DNA from: Hippopus hippopus
Taxonomy: Eukaryota > Mollusca > Bivalvia > Cardiida > Cardiidae
Length of the DNA stretch: 64,000 nucleotides
Direction: 5' to 3'
Assembly (NCBI GenBank): GCA_946811185.2
Contig: OX328098.1
Coordinates: 40,735,650-40,799,649 of the forward strand
The notes below the pieces were generated by a model. The model was not told the origin of the DNA and ran no database searches. It saw only the letters and a list, made by a program, of their open reading frames with translations. This document shows, in pieces, positions 12,108 to 24,700 of the stretch; positions within the stretch are counted from its first letter, which is position 1, and each line of letters starts with the position of its first letter. The position numbers and the translations under genes are program-made.

Positions 12108-12336
12108 TTAACCCTTTACAAAACAACAAAATTTCAGGCTGTTCCAAATTAAAAAAAATCTACAGACAAGCAATTTAGAATTGATATTAATGAGCTTTAG
12201 TTCTTGGATAGTGTAGAAAACACTGTGAAAAGAGGAGTAAATGCAGGTTACCAGCATTTTCTCGTGTTCCCATTATGTTTTCAAAAGCTTTCCCATTCAG
12301 GGTTGTTAAACTTGGGATGAATTGGTAAAGGGTTAA
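12108..12336 (+). mobile_element. TTAA-family MITE
   Basis: TTAACCCTTTACAAAACAAC to ATTGGTAAAGGGTTAA; again 229 bases. A partial palindrome arm follows at 12360-12460. Confidence 0.85.
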
Positions 12337-12710
12337 TTATTGTATGTGTAAGAAAGTACTTTTCTTGGTTACCAGCATTTTCTCTTTTTCCAACAATTTT
12401 TTCAAAGCCTTCCTTCTCAAAATCTTTACATGTAGGGATTTTTTGGTAAATGGGTAAAAGGACTTAGCTACCGTAATTCAGTTATGCCTCAGACACACAA
12501 AACCCTCAGTAATCTTAAGGGCTACTGTTCTGTTTTAATATAACATATTGTATTTGTCAAGTCTTTTTACCCCATTTTCAACTCCAGGAATTTCTATCAA
12601 ATTTCTGCCAAGATGTGAGTTTTTATGTCCATTAGAAATGCACCATTTCTAAAGTTTTCCTCACTGTTGACAAAAAAATAATTGCCTTTTTTTCAACGGT
12701 CCTTCTTCAC

Positions 12711-12930
12711 TTAACCCTTAACAAAATTTTAGACTTGCCCAATTGAAAGCTTTTGCAGACAACAAAATAATTGTGACTAAAAAATAGAATTTTGCTTTTG
12801 AAAGCATTGAAAGCATTGTGAGAAAAGGAGATAATGTTAGTAACAAGCATTTTCTCCTTTTCTTACATTTTTTTTTAAAAGGCTTGTTCCTAGGTGTATT
12901 AAAACTTGGGATTGTGTAGTAAAGGGTTAA
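12711..12930 (+). mobile_element. TTAA-family MITE
   Basis: TTAACCCTTAACAAAATTTT to GTGTAGTAAAGGGTTAA, core mutated to TAGTAACAAG. Confidence 0.83.
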
Positions 12931-13504
12931 TTTGTAAAAGTTCAAGAAGGTTTTGAAGTAGCCTGTTCAGTAATGGGCCATTGAAAAGCTTCAGTAGAAA
13001 ACAAGATCACAACCATTCTATATATTGCATACTACTTCTGAAGAATTTTCTGAATTTCAAGGACACTATTTCTTATAAAACCAAATGGTTTGCCAGTCAA
13101 AAATTGTGTCATGTGTCTGTGCATCAATACTCAACTTACCGGTATGTTATAAATATGATCCTCTCTGAATCAACCCATCAAATTTTGGCCAAACTTCACA
13201 GAAATGATCATGCCATGCTCCTCTTCAGAATTTCTTTAAAGAAATAGATTCCCATTGTGGCCCTCTTATTTTGTGGCGGAGGGGAAAATTAGAGGTTCTG
13301 TGAGAAGAATTTGAATATTTTTTATTAGATTTAATAGAAACTGAAATACAGATGACCTTTTCATTTGAACCAATGGAAGTGATAGTGTTTTAAAAAAAAA
13401 ACTTCTTGAAGTTTTTGGAACTCTATATTTTTAATTAAAATATTTGATTTATTCTGTGATTTGAGTTACTTGGTAATTTTCATGTTAACATCTCATATAT
13501 GCTG

Positions 13505-13938
13505 TTAAACCGTTTACCTGACAATCTTAGGTTTAAATGACCCCAAAGAAAAAGGCTTTAGAATGGTAATGAGCATTTTCTCCTTTTCCTAAATGTTTCC
13601 TTATACAGTACAACACAGATTACTTATATGAATCACATTTTATTTGTATTCTTCAAATGCTTTTAGTTTGGCAAAGTCTGAAGTTTTGTCTATTAGTATG
13701 GAGTTAATATTTTAAATCTTATCACGCATGGAATGAAATTTTCAGTTCTTCTTTTATGTAACTTTCTGTAACCTTTTAGCACTCAGTTCCAAGTTTTAAT
13801 GACCCTGTGAAAGAAAGCTTTGAAAACATTGTGGAAAAAGAAGGAATGCTGCTAACCAGCATTTTCTCCTTCTTCCACATTATTTTCTACCCTTTCAATT
13901 TTAGCAGGTCTGAAATTTTATTGTGTGGTAAAGAGTTA
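13505..13938 (-). mobile_element. Two partial TTAA-family MITEs
   Basis: One degenerate copy runs 13505-13707; a second with AATGCTGCTAACCAGCATTT ends GTGTGGTAAAGAGTTAA at 13938. Confidence 0.65.
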
Positions 13939-14008
13939 AAGAGCCATCAGCTGCGAAAAGTAACTAATGGGAGAGGTGGGGTGGTGTCACATTGCATCCT
14001 AATTTAAT

Positions 14009-14236
14009 TTAACTCTTTCTCACACAAAAAGATTTAAGGCTCATTCAAATTGAAAGTATTTGAAGATGACAAAATTAATGTAGCCCAAAAGATAATTTCT
14101 GTCATTGAAATAGTAGAAAACATTGTAGAAAAAGGAGAAAATGCTGGTTACCAGCATTTTCTCCTTTTTGCACTATGTTTTGAAAAAGCTTCTCACCAGG
14201 GTCGTTAAAACTGGGAATTGTGTGGTAAAGGGTTAT
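14009..14236 (+). mobile_element. TTAA-family MITE
   Basis: TTAACTCTTTCTCACACAAA to TGTGGTAAAGGGTTAT; intact core TGCTGGTTACCAGCA; 228 bases. Confidence 0.83.
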
Positions 14237-16744
14237 ATCATCTAAAGGTATGGATATAATTATGGGTCTGATAATGTGTTACAGTGCAATCTGTCAAAGT
14301 TCCAGTGGCTGGCAGCAGTAAAATGTATTGTAAAACTAGAATTCAAGTTTGCAACTTTTGTACCAGTTTTACTATACATATTTAGCTTGGCTGCTTTAAA
14401 AGAAAATGAGGAATTATTTTCATAGCCCTGGTGTTGTCATTGTCGTTGTGCAAAAACTGTGACATTTTGTAATATTTCAGAAGATATTGACTTCAAACAT
14501 GGAAAAGTTGTTAACCATCAAAAGGGGAACTCATACAACAGGAGCAGGTAACTATCAAAATATCTTTGATACAATTACGCCCCTTCTTTGACTTAAAATT
14601 TTCATTGGAAATCAAGCACTTGCTGCTAAGGTTTGGCAGAATTTTCATTGAAAATCAAACATTGGCAACCGAGTGTTGGCACCTGCATGTGGTGCTCTTG
14701 TTCTTCCAGAGACTTGCATTTCGACAGATTCTACTGTACTATATTACCACACTCATAATAATATCCACAATTTTAAATGGTATGATTAGAGTTTGTCTGC
14801 ATTCTGACTCCCAATCATTTACTTTTGTCTTGTAGTGTGCCTTTAGCTTCTGATCCTCCATAAGGCTGTTGGCTTCATTTTCTGTATATTTATCCTGTTT
14901 GTCAATTGAGCTTTCTTACAAAGTTGTTTGTAATATTTTTACCTTTTTCACAGAGCTTTTTTTTAATCATTCTGTTTTTCAAAACGGAATCACTTAAAGT
15001 TGGGCAAACTAGATTCTTTTCAGACATTAAATTTTAGACATACTGTATTGATAGTATTTTTTAAATAATTGCTTAATTTAGGAACGCACTATTCTGCTCA
15101 TTTTTATTGTTCTTGGTTTTGACTTCTGTTTTTTTTTTTTCACCATTTTTTGAATCTTTTTTGTTTTTATATTCTTTTCATATGACAATGCATTCAAAGT
15201 GCTCTAAAAATTTCTGCCATTCCTTATCAACTTATCTTCTGTTTAACCGTCAACCACACAACCCAAAGTTTTAACGACCCTAAGGAAAGGCTTTTTCAGC
15301 ATGTGGGTAAAGGAAAAAATGCTGGTAATCAGCATTCTCTCCTTTTCCCACAATGTTTTTTAACCTTCTAAAGGTGAATTTATATTTCTGAGTCACAGTT
15401 ATTTTGTCGTCTGCTACAGCTTTCAAGTTGGGTAAGTCTAAAATTTTGTTGTTTGGTGAAGGATTAAGTATTTGTTTATAGGGGCCTTTTCAGTTTTTAT
15501 GTCGTAAATCAAAATTTTGTTTTAAACACAGATAAATACATTTAGATATATATTTCTATGCCAAAATCTAATCTGTGATTGTTGAATTCCGTAAAAAACC
15601 AATTTTTAGCATTCAAATAATGGCATGGTCGTTAAGCAATCAGTAAGTCTGTTTGTTTTTATCACATCAGATATGACATCACTGATTTAGATCTGAATCC
15701 ATGTCATTGATGTGTGATCATCTGACATTCCGACAAGTTTTTGCGAAGCTCTGGTGCAAAATATAATAATACCTTAAATGGCTATGTAGCCCATTAAGGA
15801 AATACCATTGAAATATATATTTTTTCTTACTTCTGTCTGTCTTCTTTACTGATGATTTGCAAGCTGTCACATTGCTTAATTCAATGCTAAATCCTTTTTT
15901 AAATTTGGTGAGATTATGAAACCTGAATAGCTCCCTTTAAGTACAAAGTTTAAGACTTATCCAAATTGCAAGAGTATGCATACTACAAAGTAAATTTGGG
16001 TCAAGTAATAGGATTTGTGTTGCGAGTGGTGAAAAACATGGTGGAAAGAGAAGAAAATGCTTGACAGTGCTGGGGATTGTGAAACACAGGATTGTTTGGT
16101 AAAGGTATATACATGCACCGGTAATCCAATGAAATTCTTTAATTCTTTTCTCATTATATAGTACATGTACCATTTTGAAGAGTCGGATAACAGTCACGTC
16201 TTCACACTTTATGAAACAATCCTGTGTTTAAACAACTCTACAAACAGCATTTTTCTCCTTTTGTCACAATATTTTCTACATCTTTCAGAGAGAAAATCAT
16301 CATTAGGACCATGTATAATTTGTTGTATACAGGTGCTTTTAATGTGGATGATTCTCAAATTTTGTAATCTGGTGAAAGCATCAATCATTGAGACGAAGGG
16401 AAATATTACTAAGAAAAAGTTTTATCTGCATTTGTGACAACATTTTTATATTAAATTATTACTAGAAATGTCAGGATATTTATTTAGCAAAAAGTCTAAA
16501 TACTTTCCTATATATAAAGTCTTGAAGAGTAGCCATTTGCTAGGTTGAGATAGAATTGAATTTAGAATTGTTTGTGAAAATTGGACCCAGGAATACATGG
16601 ATAGCTGCACTGGTCATAGTAAAGTTACCATTATATTATAAACCAAACAAATGAAGACAATTAGCTGTTTTCGATATCTCCCTTCATTAATCTGTGTAGT
16701 GCTATGGATTTTTTGGAGAGTTAATTTTTAACATTACATCTAGA
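14237..16744. other. Intergenic, little recognisable
   Basis: One MITE (15242-15467), worn pieces at 15940-16110 and 16210-16370, and a fragment of the 365-bp family near 14720-14790. No coding exon is seen. Confidence 0.5.
15242..15467 (-). mobile_element. TTAA-family MITE
   Basis: TTAACCGTCAACCACACAAC to TTTGGTGAAGGATTAA with core AATGCTGGTAATCAGCATT. Confidence 0.82.
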
Positions 16745-17200
16745 TTTTAGACTTGTCCAAAATCAAAGCAACTGCAGATGGCAAAAGCTCAAATGAAACA
16801 GTTTGTCTTTGACATGGTAAAAAACATTTGTAGAAAAAGAAGAAAATGCTGGTTACCTGCATTTTCTCCTTTTCCCACATTGTTTTTCAAAAAAGCTTTC
16901 TTCTTCTTGGATGTTAAAGATTCAGGATTGTTTTGTAAAGGTTAAAGGGAGATATGTAGACTAAGTTAAGCTTCTACCATACAATCCTAAGTTTAAATGA
17001 CCTTGAATTAAGGCTTGGGCTTTTGAAAACATTATTGGAAAAGGGAAAAATGCTGGTAACTAGCATTTTTTCTTTTCCCAGAATGGTTTTGTAACCTTTA
17101 AAAGACATGTTACAAAATTTTAAGTGCAACAAATTTGTTGTCTGCAATTTTTTTCAGTTTTGACAAGTGTAAAACTTTGCCATATGTTAAATAGTTAAGA
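16745..17200. mobile_element. Two facing TTAA-family MITEs
   Basis: A plus-orientation copy (16745-16946) is followed by a reverse copy (16968-17200), both with recognisable cores and worn ends. Confidence 0.7.
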
Positions 17201-17379
17201 CATGTTTTTAATGATGAAATACTGTAAGAAGTGTGCTTCTAGACATTTCTATTGTCTAGTTGTTAAAAGTGCTATAATTCATGATGATTATGTTATTATA
17301 TAAACTGTTGTATAAAGAGATAATGATTGTAAAAGGGACTAAAAAATAAATCTACTAAAACACTTTATATGTTGCTTTC

Positions 17380-18066
17380 TCTATTTCAAGATTCTCTCTT
17401 TCCCCAGGGATCACAAGTTTTACATAATCTTATTACGATAGAAAATTTTAAAATCTTCCTGTTCCTAATTATTATACCGGAGGCTACCAAATTTTGCATG
17501 TAGCTTCATATAGTGGACCTCTACCAACAGAATTCCAGTGATAGCCCTAGGGTCAAAATTTTTACAATGGTTATAAACTGAAAACTAAGACAATCATCTG
17601 CTTCTAACCATAAGGCATAGGGCTACCAAATTTTGCAGGCTTCATCTAGTAGACTTCTACCAAGGTTGTTCAAATTATAGCCCTGGGGTTAAGATTTGCC
17701 GCTCCAGGGGTCACACCTTATGGATTTACATGGTGAAAACTTTTAAAATCTCCCTGTTCCTAACTGTGACAGCTACAACTGTAATATTTTGCATGTGTTG
17801 TCATCAAAGAGGCCTCTACCAACATTGTTCAGATTATAGCCCTTGGGTCATTATTTGCCCCACCCTGGGGGGTCACAAGTTTTACATATGTTTTTACCGC
17901 GAAAACATAAAAAAAAATCTTCATTTTCAGTCCAGTGTTCATAAACTTTGGTCAGTTTGTTTTGGTAATATCTTGTAGGTGTTTGAATATTGGTTACCTA
18001 GACTTAAAAAGTAGGTTACCAGGTCAAGTCATAGAAAAACCTTGCATGCACTATGTAGGCCACATT
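17380..18066 (+). repeat. Imperfect tandem repeat (GGGGTCACAAGTTTTACAT units)
   Basis: Units begin near 17405, 17705 and 17868. Each carries CTACCAACATTGTTCAGATT, ATAGCCCTGGGGT and CTTCCTGTTCCTAA motifs. The last ~130 bases switch to the monomer type of the adjoining element. Confidence 0.7.
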
Positions 18067-19407
18067 TTTAGCTCACCTGAAAACGAAGAGCTCAAGTTGA
18101 GCTTTTGTATTGTGCTGTGTCGAACATTTGGTGTGCTTCATTTGTCTTCTGTCGTCCGTAAACACTTACATTGTGTGCACTATTTTCTGTCAGATACTCA
18201 TGAAACTTGGTCAGAATGTTAGTCTTGATGATATCTCGGACAAGTTCGAAATTGGGTTATGTCGGCCCAAAAGTAGGTCAATGGGCTAAATCTAAGAAAA
18301 ACCTTGTGTGCACTGTAAAGGCCAAAGTATCAGCTTTATCCTCTTGAAACATGATCAGAATGTTTGTCTTGATGATATCTCGCACAAGTTCAAAATTGGG
18401 TCATATCTGGTTAAAAAGTAGGTCACTGAGCCAAATCTTAGGAAAACCTTGCGTGCACTCTAGAGGCCATAATTTTAGCTTGATACTCTTAAAACTTGGT
18501 CAGGGTATTTTTCTTGATGATCGCTTGATCAGGTTTGAAATTGGTGCATGCCAACTGATCAAAAAGTAAGTCACTGAGCTAAATCTAAGAAAAACCTTGT
18601 GTGCACTTTAGAGGCTACATTTTCAGTCCGGTACTCATGAAACTAGGTCAGAGTGTTTGTCTTGATAATATCTCATACAAGTATGAAAATGGTCTGGTTT
18701 AAATGTAGGTCACTGGGCTTAACCTTAAGAAAATCGTGTGTGTCCCATAGAGGACACATTTTCAGCCTGATACTCCTGAAACTTGGTCAGAATGTTTGTT
18801 TTGATGATAACTTGGACAAGTTGGAAAAAAGGTCATGCAAGGTCAAAAAGTAGGTCACTGAGCTAAATCTTACAAAACCCTTATGTGCACCATAGAGGTC
18901 ACTTTTTTGGCCTGAAACTCCTGAAACTTTGTCATAATGTTCATCTAGCGATATCTTGGACTGCTTGGAAATTGGGTCATGCCAGATCAAAAAGTAGGTA
19001 ACTGGGCTAAATATTAGAAAAACCTTGTATGCACTATAGAGGCCACATTTTCAGCCTGATACCCCTTAAACTTAGTCAGAATTTTTGTCTAGATGATATC
19101 TTTTACAAATTTTAAATTGGGTTATGTAGGGTCAAAATGTAGGTCACTGGGCCAAATCTTAGAAAAACCTTGTATACAGTCTATAGGCCACATTTTCAGT
19201 CTGATACTCATGAAATGTCATCAGAATGTTTGTCTTGATAATATCTCTGACAAGTTCAAAAGAAGGTCAAGTCGATCAAAAAGTAGGTCACTTATGCTCT
19301 TTGTGTTTTATATCATTAAAACCAGGATTTCTTCAGCTTTACCAACAGTAAAATAACTTTGCTCAGGTGAGCGCTTGAATGCTTTAGGGCCAATGGCTAT
19401 CTTGTTT
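18067..19407 (+). mobile_element. Hairpin-ended element with ~145-bp monomers, second copy
   Basis: It starts AGCTCACCTGAAAACGAAGA and ends GCTCAGGTGAGCGCTTGAAT plus ATGGCTATCTTGTTTG. About eight or nine monomers repeat TGAAACTTGGTCAGAATGTT and GTAGGTCACTGGGCTAAATC. Monomers continue left of its start, so it is inserted in, or grew beside, another such array. Confidence 0.8.
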
Positions 19408-19479
19408 GTCTGGTAAGCATGAAATCTGAACAGAATGTTATACTTTGGATGAGTTTAGAAGTGTCATACCTCAGGTCAA

Positions 19480-19675
19480 AAAGTAGATTATCAAGGAAAA
19501 TCAAAACAAATTTGAAGTTGATATAAATGAACTGAAATTTTCTGATAGGGTTGAAAATATTGAGAGAAAAGGAGAAATTGCTTGTTACATTAACATTTTT
19601 TCCTTTTCCCTCTATCTTTTCAGAAGCTCTCTTTCTTAGGGTTGATAAAACTAGTGATTCTTTGTTAAAGATTTA
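19480..19675 (+). mobile_element. TTAA-family MITE, diverged
   Basis: GATAGGGTTGAAAATATTGA, GAAAAGGAGAAATTGCTTG and CCTTTTCCCTCTATCTTTTC follow the family order. Confidence 0.6.
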
Positions 19676-20059
19676 AGACAGATGAGTTTTACTGTGCATT
19701 TTACATTAAAGATACATCTTTATAGCCAGAGAGAAAAATGCTGTTCAGACTTGATATTGTGTAGAACCTAGTCAACTTTGTAAACAGAGATAAATAATTA
19801 GTATAATAAATGAGGCATATGGGATAAAGAAACTCAAGGGATTTGTCTCCGATTTAAAACAGGAAACAACCACAGTGATGTCTTGAATAGCCTCCATAGA
19901 AAGAAATGCATTTTCTATCTGTCGTAATCTGTGCAACTTTGCAACTATCAGGGGCAACATTTGGCATGAAGATACATGTACAAGAATGGTTACAGTTTCA
20001 TAACAAAGATGAACTTGGTTAAAAAACTGGATGAAAATGAGTAAAGATGTTTCTTCTAG

Positions 20060-20275
20060 AGTTTACCCTTTAGTAAACAATCCCATGTTTTATTGACCCT
20101 GAATGAGAAGGCTTACGATAACAATGTTGGATAAGTAGAAAATGCTGGCAATCCAGCTTTCTCTTCTCTTCCCACATTGTTTACTCCTCTGTCAAAGAAC
20201 TTCGGTAAACAACTTGCGAAATTGTTGCATGCAGATACTGTCATTCTGGAAATGCGTAGTTTCTTTGTGAAGAAT
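20060..20275 (-). mobile_element. TTAA-family MITE, diverged
   Basis: TTTACCCTTTAGTAAACAAT start and a broken palindrome around AATGCTGGCAATCCAGC. Confidence 0.65.
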
Positions 20276-20318
20276 TAACCTGAAAGTCAAAAAATTGCGT
20301 CATACAGCTTCGGTTCAA

Positions 20319-20548
20319 TTAACCCTGTAACAAATAATCCCTGGTTTTCACGACCCAGGGAAAGGAAAGCTTTTGAAAACCTTGTGAGAAAAGGAGAAGA
20401 TGCTGGTAACCAGCATTTACTTCTTTTCCCACAATGTTTTCTACCCTTTCAGAAACAAATTTCATAAATCGAGACACTTTTAGTTTGTCGTCTGCATATG
20501 CTTTCAACACAGACCAGTCTAACATTTTGTTGTTTGGTAAAGAGTTAA
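20319..20548 (-). mobile_element. TTAA-family MITE
   Basis: TTAACCCTGTAACAAATAAT to TTTGGTAAAGAGTTAA, core AGATGCTGGTAACCAGCATT, 230 bases. Confidence 0.85.
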
Positions 20549-20639
20549 ACAACTTGTGAATTTGTTGCTTCTAGATGCTATCAGTCTGGAACTGCGCAGT
20601 ATATTGGTGAAGAGTTAACCTGAAGGTCCAAAAATTGCA

Positions 20640-21479
20640 TCCAGACCCGTTTTGTGGACGAGTGATGCGTTGTTACATGTATGTACCGGTGTCAGCAGTC
20701 TTGCCCTCACTAAGCGTTCATTGGACAAGCTCGCAACCCGAGATAAGGACGGTTACAGAATGTGTGTAAATTTCACTTTATAATTTTTTACAAGTCAACG
20801 AAGAATTAGCCAAAAGGTCGTCATGAATTCAATCATAAATTTAAGTTTAAACAAGAAATATATGAAAATTTAAATTGTATTTTTACAAAGTAATATTATA
20901 GTATATGCTTTGACCGAATGATGTTGCTTATGAAATCACTGGTAAAATTTATCATATTATGTATAAAGGGAAGTAATACGAAATTCTGTAGAGCTCGATT
21001 ATAGTATTGTAAAGAAAACCCTTTGATACCACAAGCATGTATCCGGATCGCAGATTCATTGATAGTTAATCACTTTTTTCGAAGGAACTAAAGCTCAATA
21101 TAATACCAATCTGACGTGTGAAAACGGTAGAAGTTGCGCGCTGAAAGTGCAATTGTCAAGGAGTAAATAATCTCCTGTTTCAATCAGCGTTTTGGAACGT
21201 TGTAGCTGATGAAGCAGAATGCTGAAATGAGTCATATCTAACATCCTAGACGAATGCAGTATCCACGCTTTACTGTTTTGGTTCGAACTGTAAACTTTAG
21301 ATGTTATTTCACATTAAAGTGTACAAAGGCGTGGGGGAGGACGTGGGGAAACATACTTTTTATGGTCTAAGCGAGACAACTCAAACGGTAACTTTTTAGT
21401 TTGTTATACAGTTGCCTCCCTTGTCTTCCGATTTTACCGGGAGTACCTTGTCATGTTTTAGTCATGTGACTTGTTCAAA
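20640..21479 (+). other. Arylsulfatase 5' flank
   Basis: Repeat-poor compared with the surroundings. It has a purine-rich block (GGCGTGGGGGAGGACGTGGG) at 21330 but no clear TATA box. Probably promoter and 5' UTR. Confidence 0.45.
21462..21471 (+). promoter_or_regulatory. CLEAR/M-box-like site GTCATGTGAC before the arylsulfatase start
   Basis: GTCATGTGAC differs by one base from the TFEB/CLEAR consensus GTCACGTGAC and contains the MITF M-box core TCATGTG. It is 9 bases before the ATG, where a lysosomal gene could carry such a site in vertebrates. A chance match is possible. Confidence 0.3.
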
Positions 21480-21740
21480 ATGGAGACTGTCACTCTATCG
21501 TGTATCTTCTCACTGATATTGTCCTGTGCAACTTTCTTGCAGAAAGCAAACGCTAAGCAGCCGAATATACTTTTGATTGTGGCAGACGATTACGGTTTTC
21601 ATGATATCGGTTATCATGGGTCAGAAATTCAAACCCCAACACTGGACAAGTTGGCCGCTTCGGGCGTGAAGCTAGAAAATTATTACGTGCAACCAATCTG
21701 TACACCTACCAGAAGCCAGTTATTATCTGGTAGATACCAG
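21480..21740 (+). CDS. ARSB: Arylsulfatase exon 1 (signal peptide, formylglycine site)
   Basis: This exon has 87 codons, phase 0 at its end, donor CCAG|GTCTGA (a weak +4 to +6). It carries the signal peptide, VADDYG and [14 protein letters not shown]. The first in-frame ATG is at 21480; the codon three upstream is TTG and is not needed. Confidence 0.93.
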
Positions 21741-24700
21741 GTCTGACTTTAATTGACTTTAGTATGGATTTTTTTTTCTACCATATGTGGTCATGTAAAA
21801 TTTTCTGTTACAGTCAGGTAGCGAAAAGTGGAGCAAAGTCTGGTAAATACACTACATGAGTACATACGTTATAGTTGAGGGTAGTCTCAATAATGAGACG
21901 CTTACACTGCATATTTTCATATCTGGACATTTATTGTGCACCATACCATCTTAAGTCCGACGTGAATTTTCTGGCAGAAAGCTACAGCATTAAGCTGACT
22001 CTGTTTCGTAGGTTCAATTTGTATTGCAGCAAAATGTATTTAACTTTTAGTGAAGTACATGACCAAAGACAAATTATTAAATGTTTCATTACCTATACTG
22101 CTTCTAGAAGTTGTTTATAACTTGTAAATCTGGAAAAAACTAACAGAATTTACAGTGTTTGGCAGTCATTTTATGGCTATTTCTGAGAATGCGTACATCT
22201 CTAGTAAAAGATGAATTAGATTGTTTTTTCTTATGTTAAGCTTTTTAATTGAAAATATTTGTATTTAAAACAAATGATTATTGAATTCCCAAGCAATAGG
22301 TATGTTCAAATACTAGCTTTGTCCTCTATTGGTGAAAATAAGACAGTTTAACAATACAGTACACAAAATCTGTGCAGAGGTTTCAACCATTTTTTTCGCG
22401 ATGGTCTCTGGATGGTACCAGTAAAAAACTGAATATTGCATTCAGTTATCTGTACTTAATTGAGGGTTGTAGAAAACCACGGAAATTCTTGGAAAGCACA
22501 GAATCACTGAAGTCACAGAATCACCAATTTGTGTTCAGTTCTGTGCAAGAGTACTCACTGGATATGGTGGGTTTTCTTATGGTTAACTTCTTCTCAAAAG
22601 ACAAATTTTGGACACTTCCAAATTAAAAGAATTTGTAGGCAACAAATTTGCAATTGTTACAAATGAGCTTAAGTTTTTCTGATAGGGTAAAAAGAAGAAA
22701 TGGCTTGTTTCAAGCAATTCCCTTTTCCACAATGTTGTCAAAGGCTTTCTCCCCCATGGTTGTTAAAACATGGGATTGTTTGATTAAGGGTCAAAGTTTA
22801 TTTGGCAGACCTTATTAGACTGCATGAATGAACCAAGAATTAACTTAGAAAATGGTAGAAGTAATTCTAGAAGCTTCTTTTGAGAGTAGAGACTGAGCTA
22901 ATTTTCGTTTGAAAAATTTACTAGACAGTATTTTGTAAATTCTTGCAAAATATGATGAATCAAAATGAATTGAGGTCAAACTCTTTACTTAACGATAAAT
23001 TTAGAGACAGGTCAAACTTGAAACCATTAGCAGTCAACAAATAAAATGGTGCTTTCAAAAAAAAATACATGTACATTTGAATTTGTCTTCATCAGGGTAG
23101 AAATCATTGTAGGAAAAGGAGAGAATGCCAGTTACAGCTTTTTCTCCTTTTCCATCAGCATGGTTTTGTGGCAACCCATAAAACTAGTTAATTACCGTAA
23201 CCGGTCCTGCAGTTTTCCTGTAATCCTATGCTTACTGTAGGCAACATTAACATTCTTGAGAAAAAATCCCTATGTGAATGCCAATATCATAAGACTGACT
23301 GGTCAGATATATTCAATCATTTTCACTGACTTTATTGGTGATTCATAATCTTGTTATACATTTCTAATTATTGTTTTCAAAGGCTTTTGTCCTTAGAGTT
23401 GTTAAAACTCAGGATTGTTTAGTACAGAGGATAATCCATGAATACATATGTACAAAACATAGGGTTACTGTTTGTAAATGTGTATGCACTGTGCAGTATG
23501 ATCTCAATCATGGTAGATCTAGGCAGAAAATGTTCTTTTACTCTTTACCACACAGTCATGAGTTTTAACAAGCCGGATGAAAAAGCCTTTTGAAAACTTT
23601 GTGGGAAAAGGTAACCAGTATTTTCTCCTTTTCCCATATATGTTTCCCACCCTACAAAAAAATAAAAAAATAATAATAACAATTTTTGAGTCTCTAAAAA
23701 GAAAAAAAAAATTCATTTTTGAGTCATGTTCATTTTTTCATCTACAAATGCTTTGAATTTTGGCTAGTGTAAAATTATGTTGTATAGTGTTTGGTAAAAG
23801 GTTAATGCGGTAATATGTTGATGGATGTGATTGACTTTAATTGATGTCAATAAATCTGATGTGTTTTAACAGCTTACTCTTATGATTACGCATAAAGGTG
23901 GGGGATTTCTCTGTTTTCATTTGCTTTTGCTTTGTAAATCATGTTCATTTAATCATTTGGTATATTTGTTTCCTGCTTAGTGACCCTAGTTGAACAATGT
24001 AAGGAGAACAAAGGTCAAAATATCTCCATTTGCATGCATTCATTAATTGGTTAACTTCTTTGTTCGCCATTTTCCTTATTCTACAATCACTTGGTTTTTT
24101 TGTTTTGTTTTAAACTCAAAACCGCTTTTCAATAAAAAAAAAAAACACCCAAAACCGGAAAATATAGTCTACTTGTTTCATGAAAAAAAGAATCATATTG
24201 CGAACTTGTGCACGATTCATGGTCAAAGGGAGAAAACTCTTACAACTTTATACCAGAATGGCATTCCTAAAAGTTGTGGATACCATGAACCCAGAGACAA
24301 AAAAAACCCGTTTTTTACTATAGAGTCTTTTTAAACGATCGATACAAACACGCTTCTGTAATCGAGCTTTAATGAATTTTAATAAATTTTTATAATAGGA
24401 TTATGAATGCTTACAATTCTGAACATATTGTCACGTAGAGAAGTATACCAAACCGTATCGTTGTAAAAGCTAGTTCTACAGCAATTCAGGTTTGAATTGC
24501 TTATATATATATAATTACATGAATATTTGACCTCTTTCCATGACTATGTCATGACATCGGACAGGATGAAAGGGTAGTTGAAGATATTGATTATCTTTTG
24601 TGACCAGACAGTAGCCTCCCTTTTGTTTCTCCACTTTTTGAAAACCGCCATGATTTAAAGTGAGGTTAACAGTTTGGTTACCGAAAGATTTCGAATCACT

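Noticed and set aside
17380..19407. Long coding frame suggested by short open frames with similar peptides
   Set aside because: The similarity comes from tandem monomers in several frames; there are stops in every frame.
21471..21479. Start of the arylsulfatase at TTG 21471
   Set aside because: Animal genes start at ATG almost always; ATG at 21480 gives a good signal peptide.
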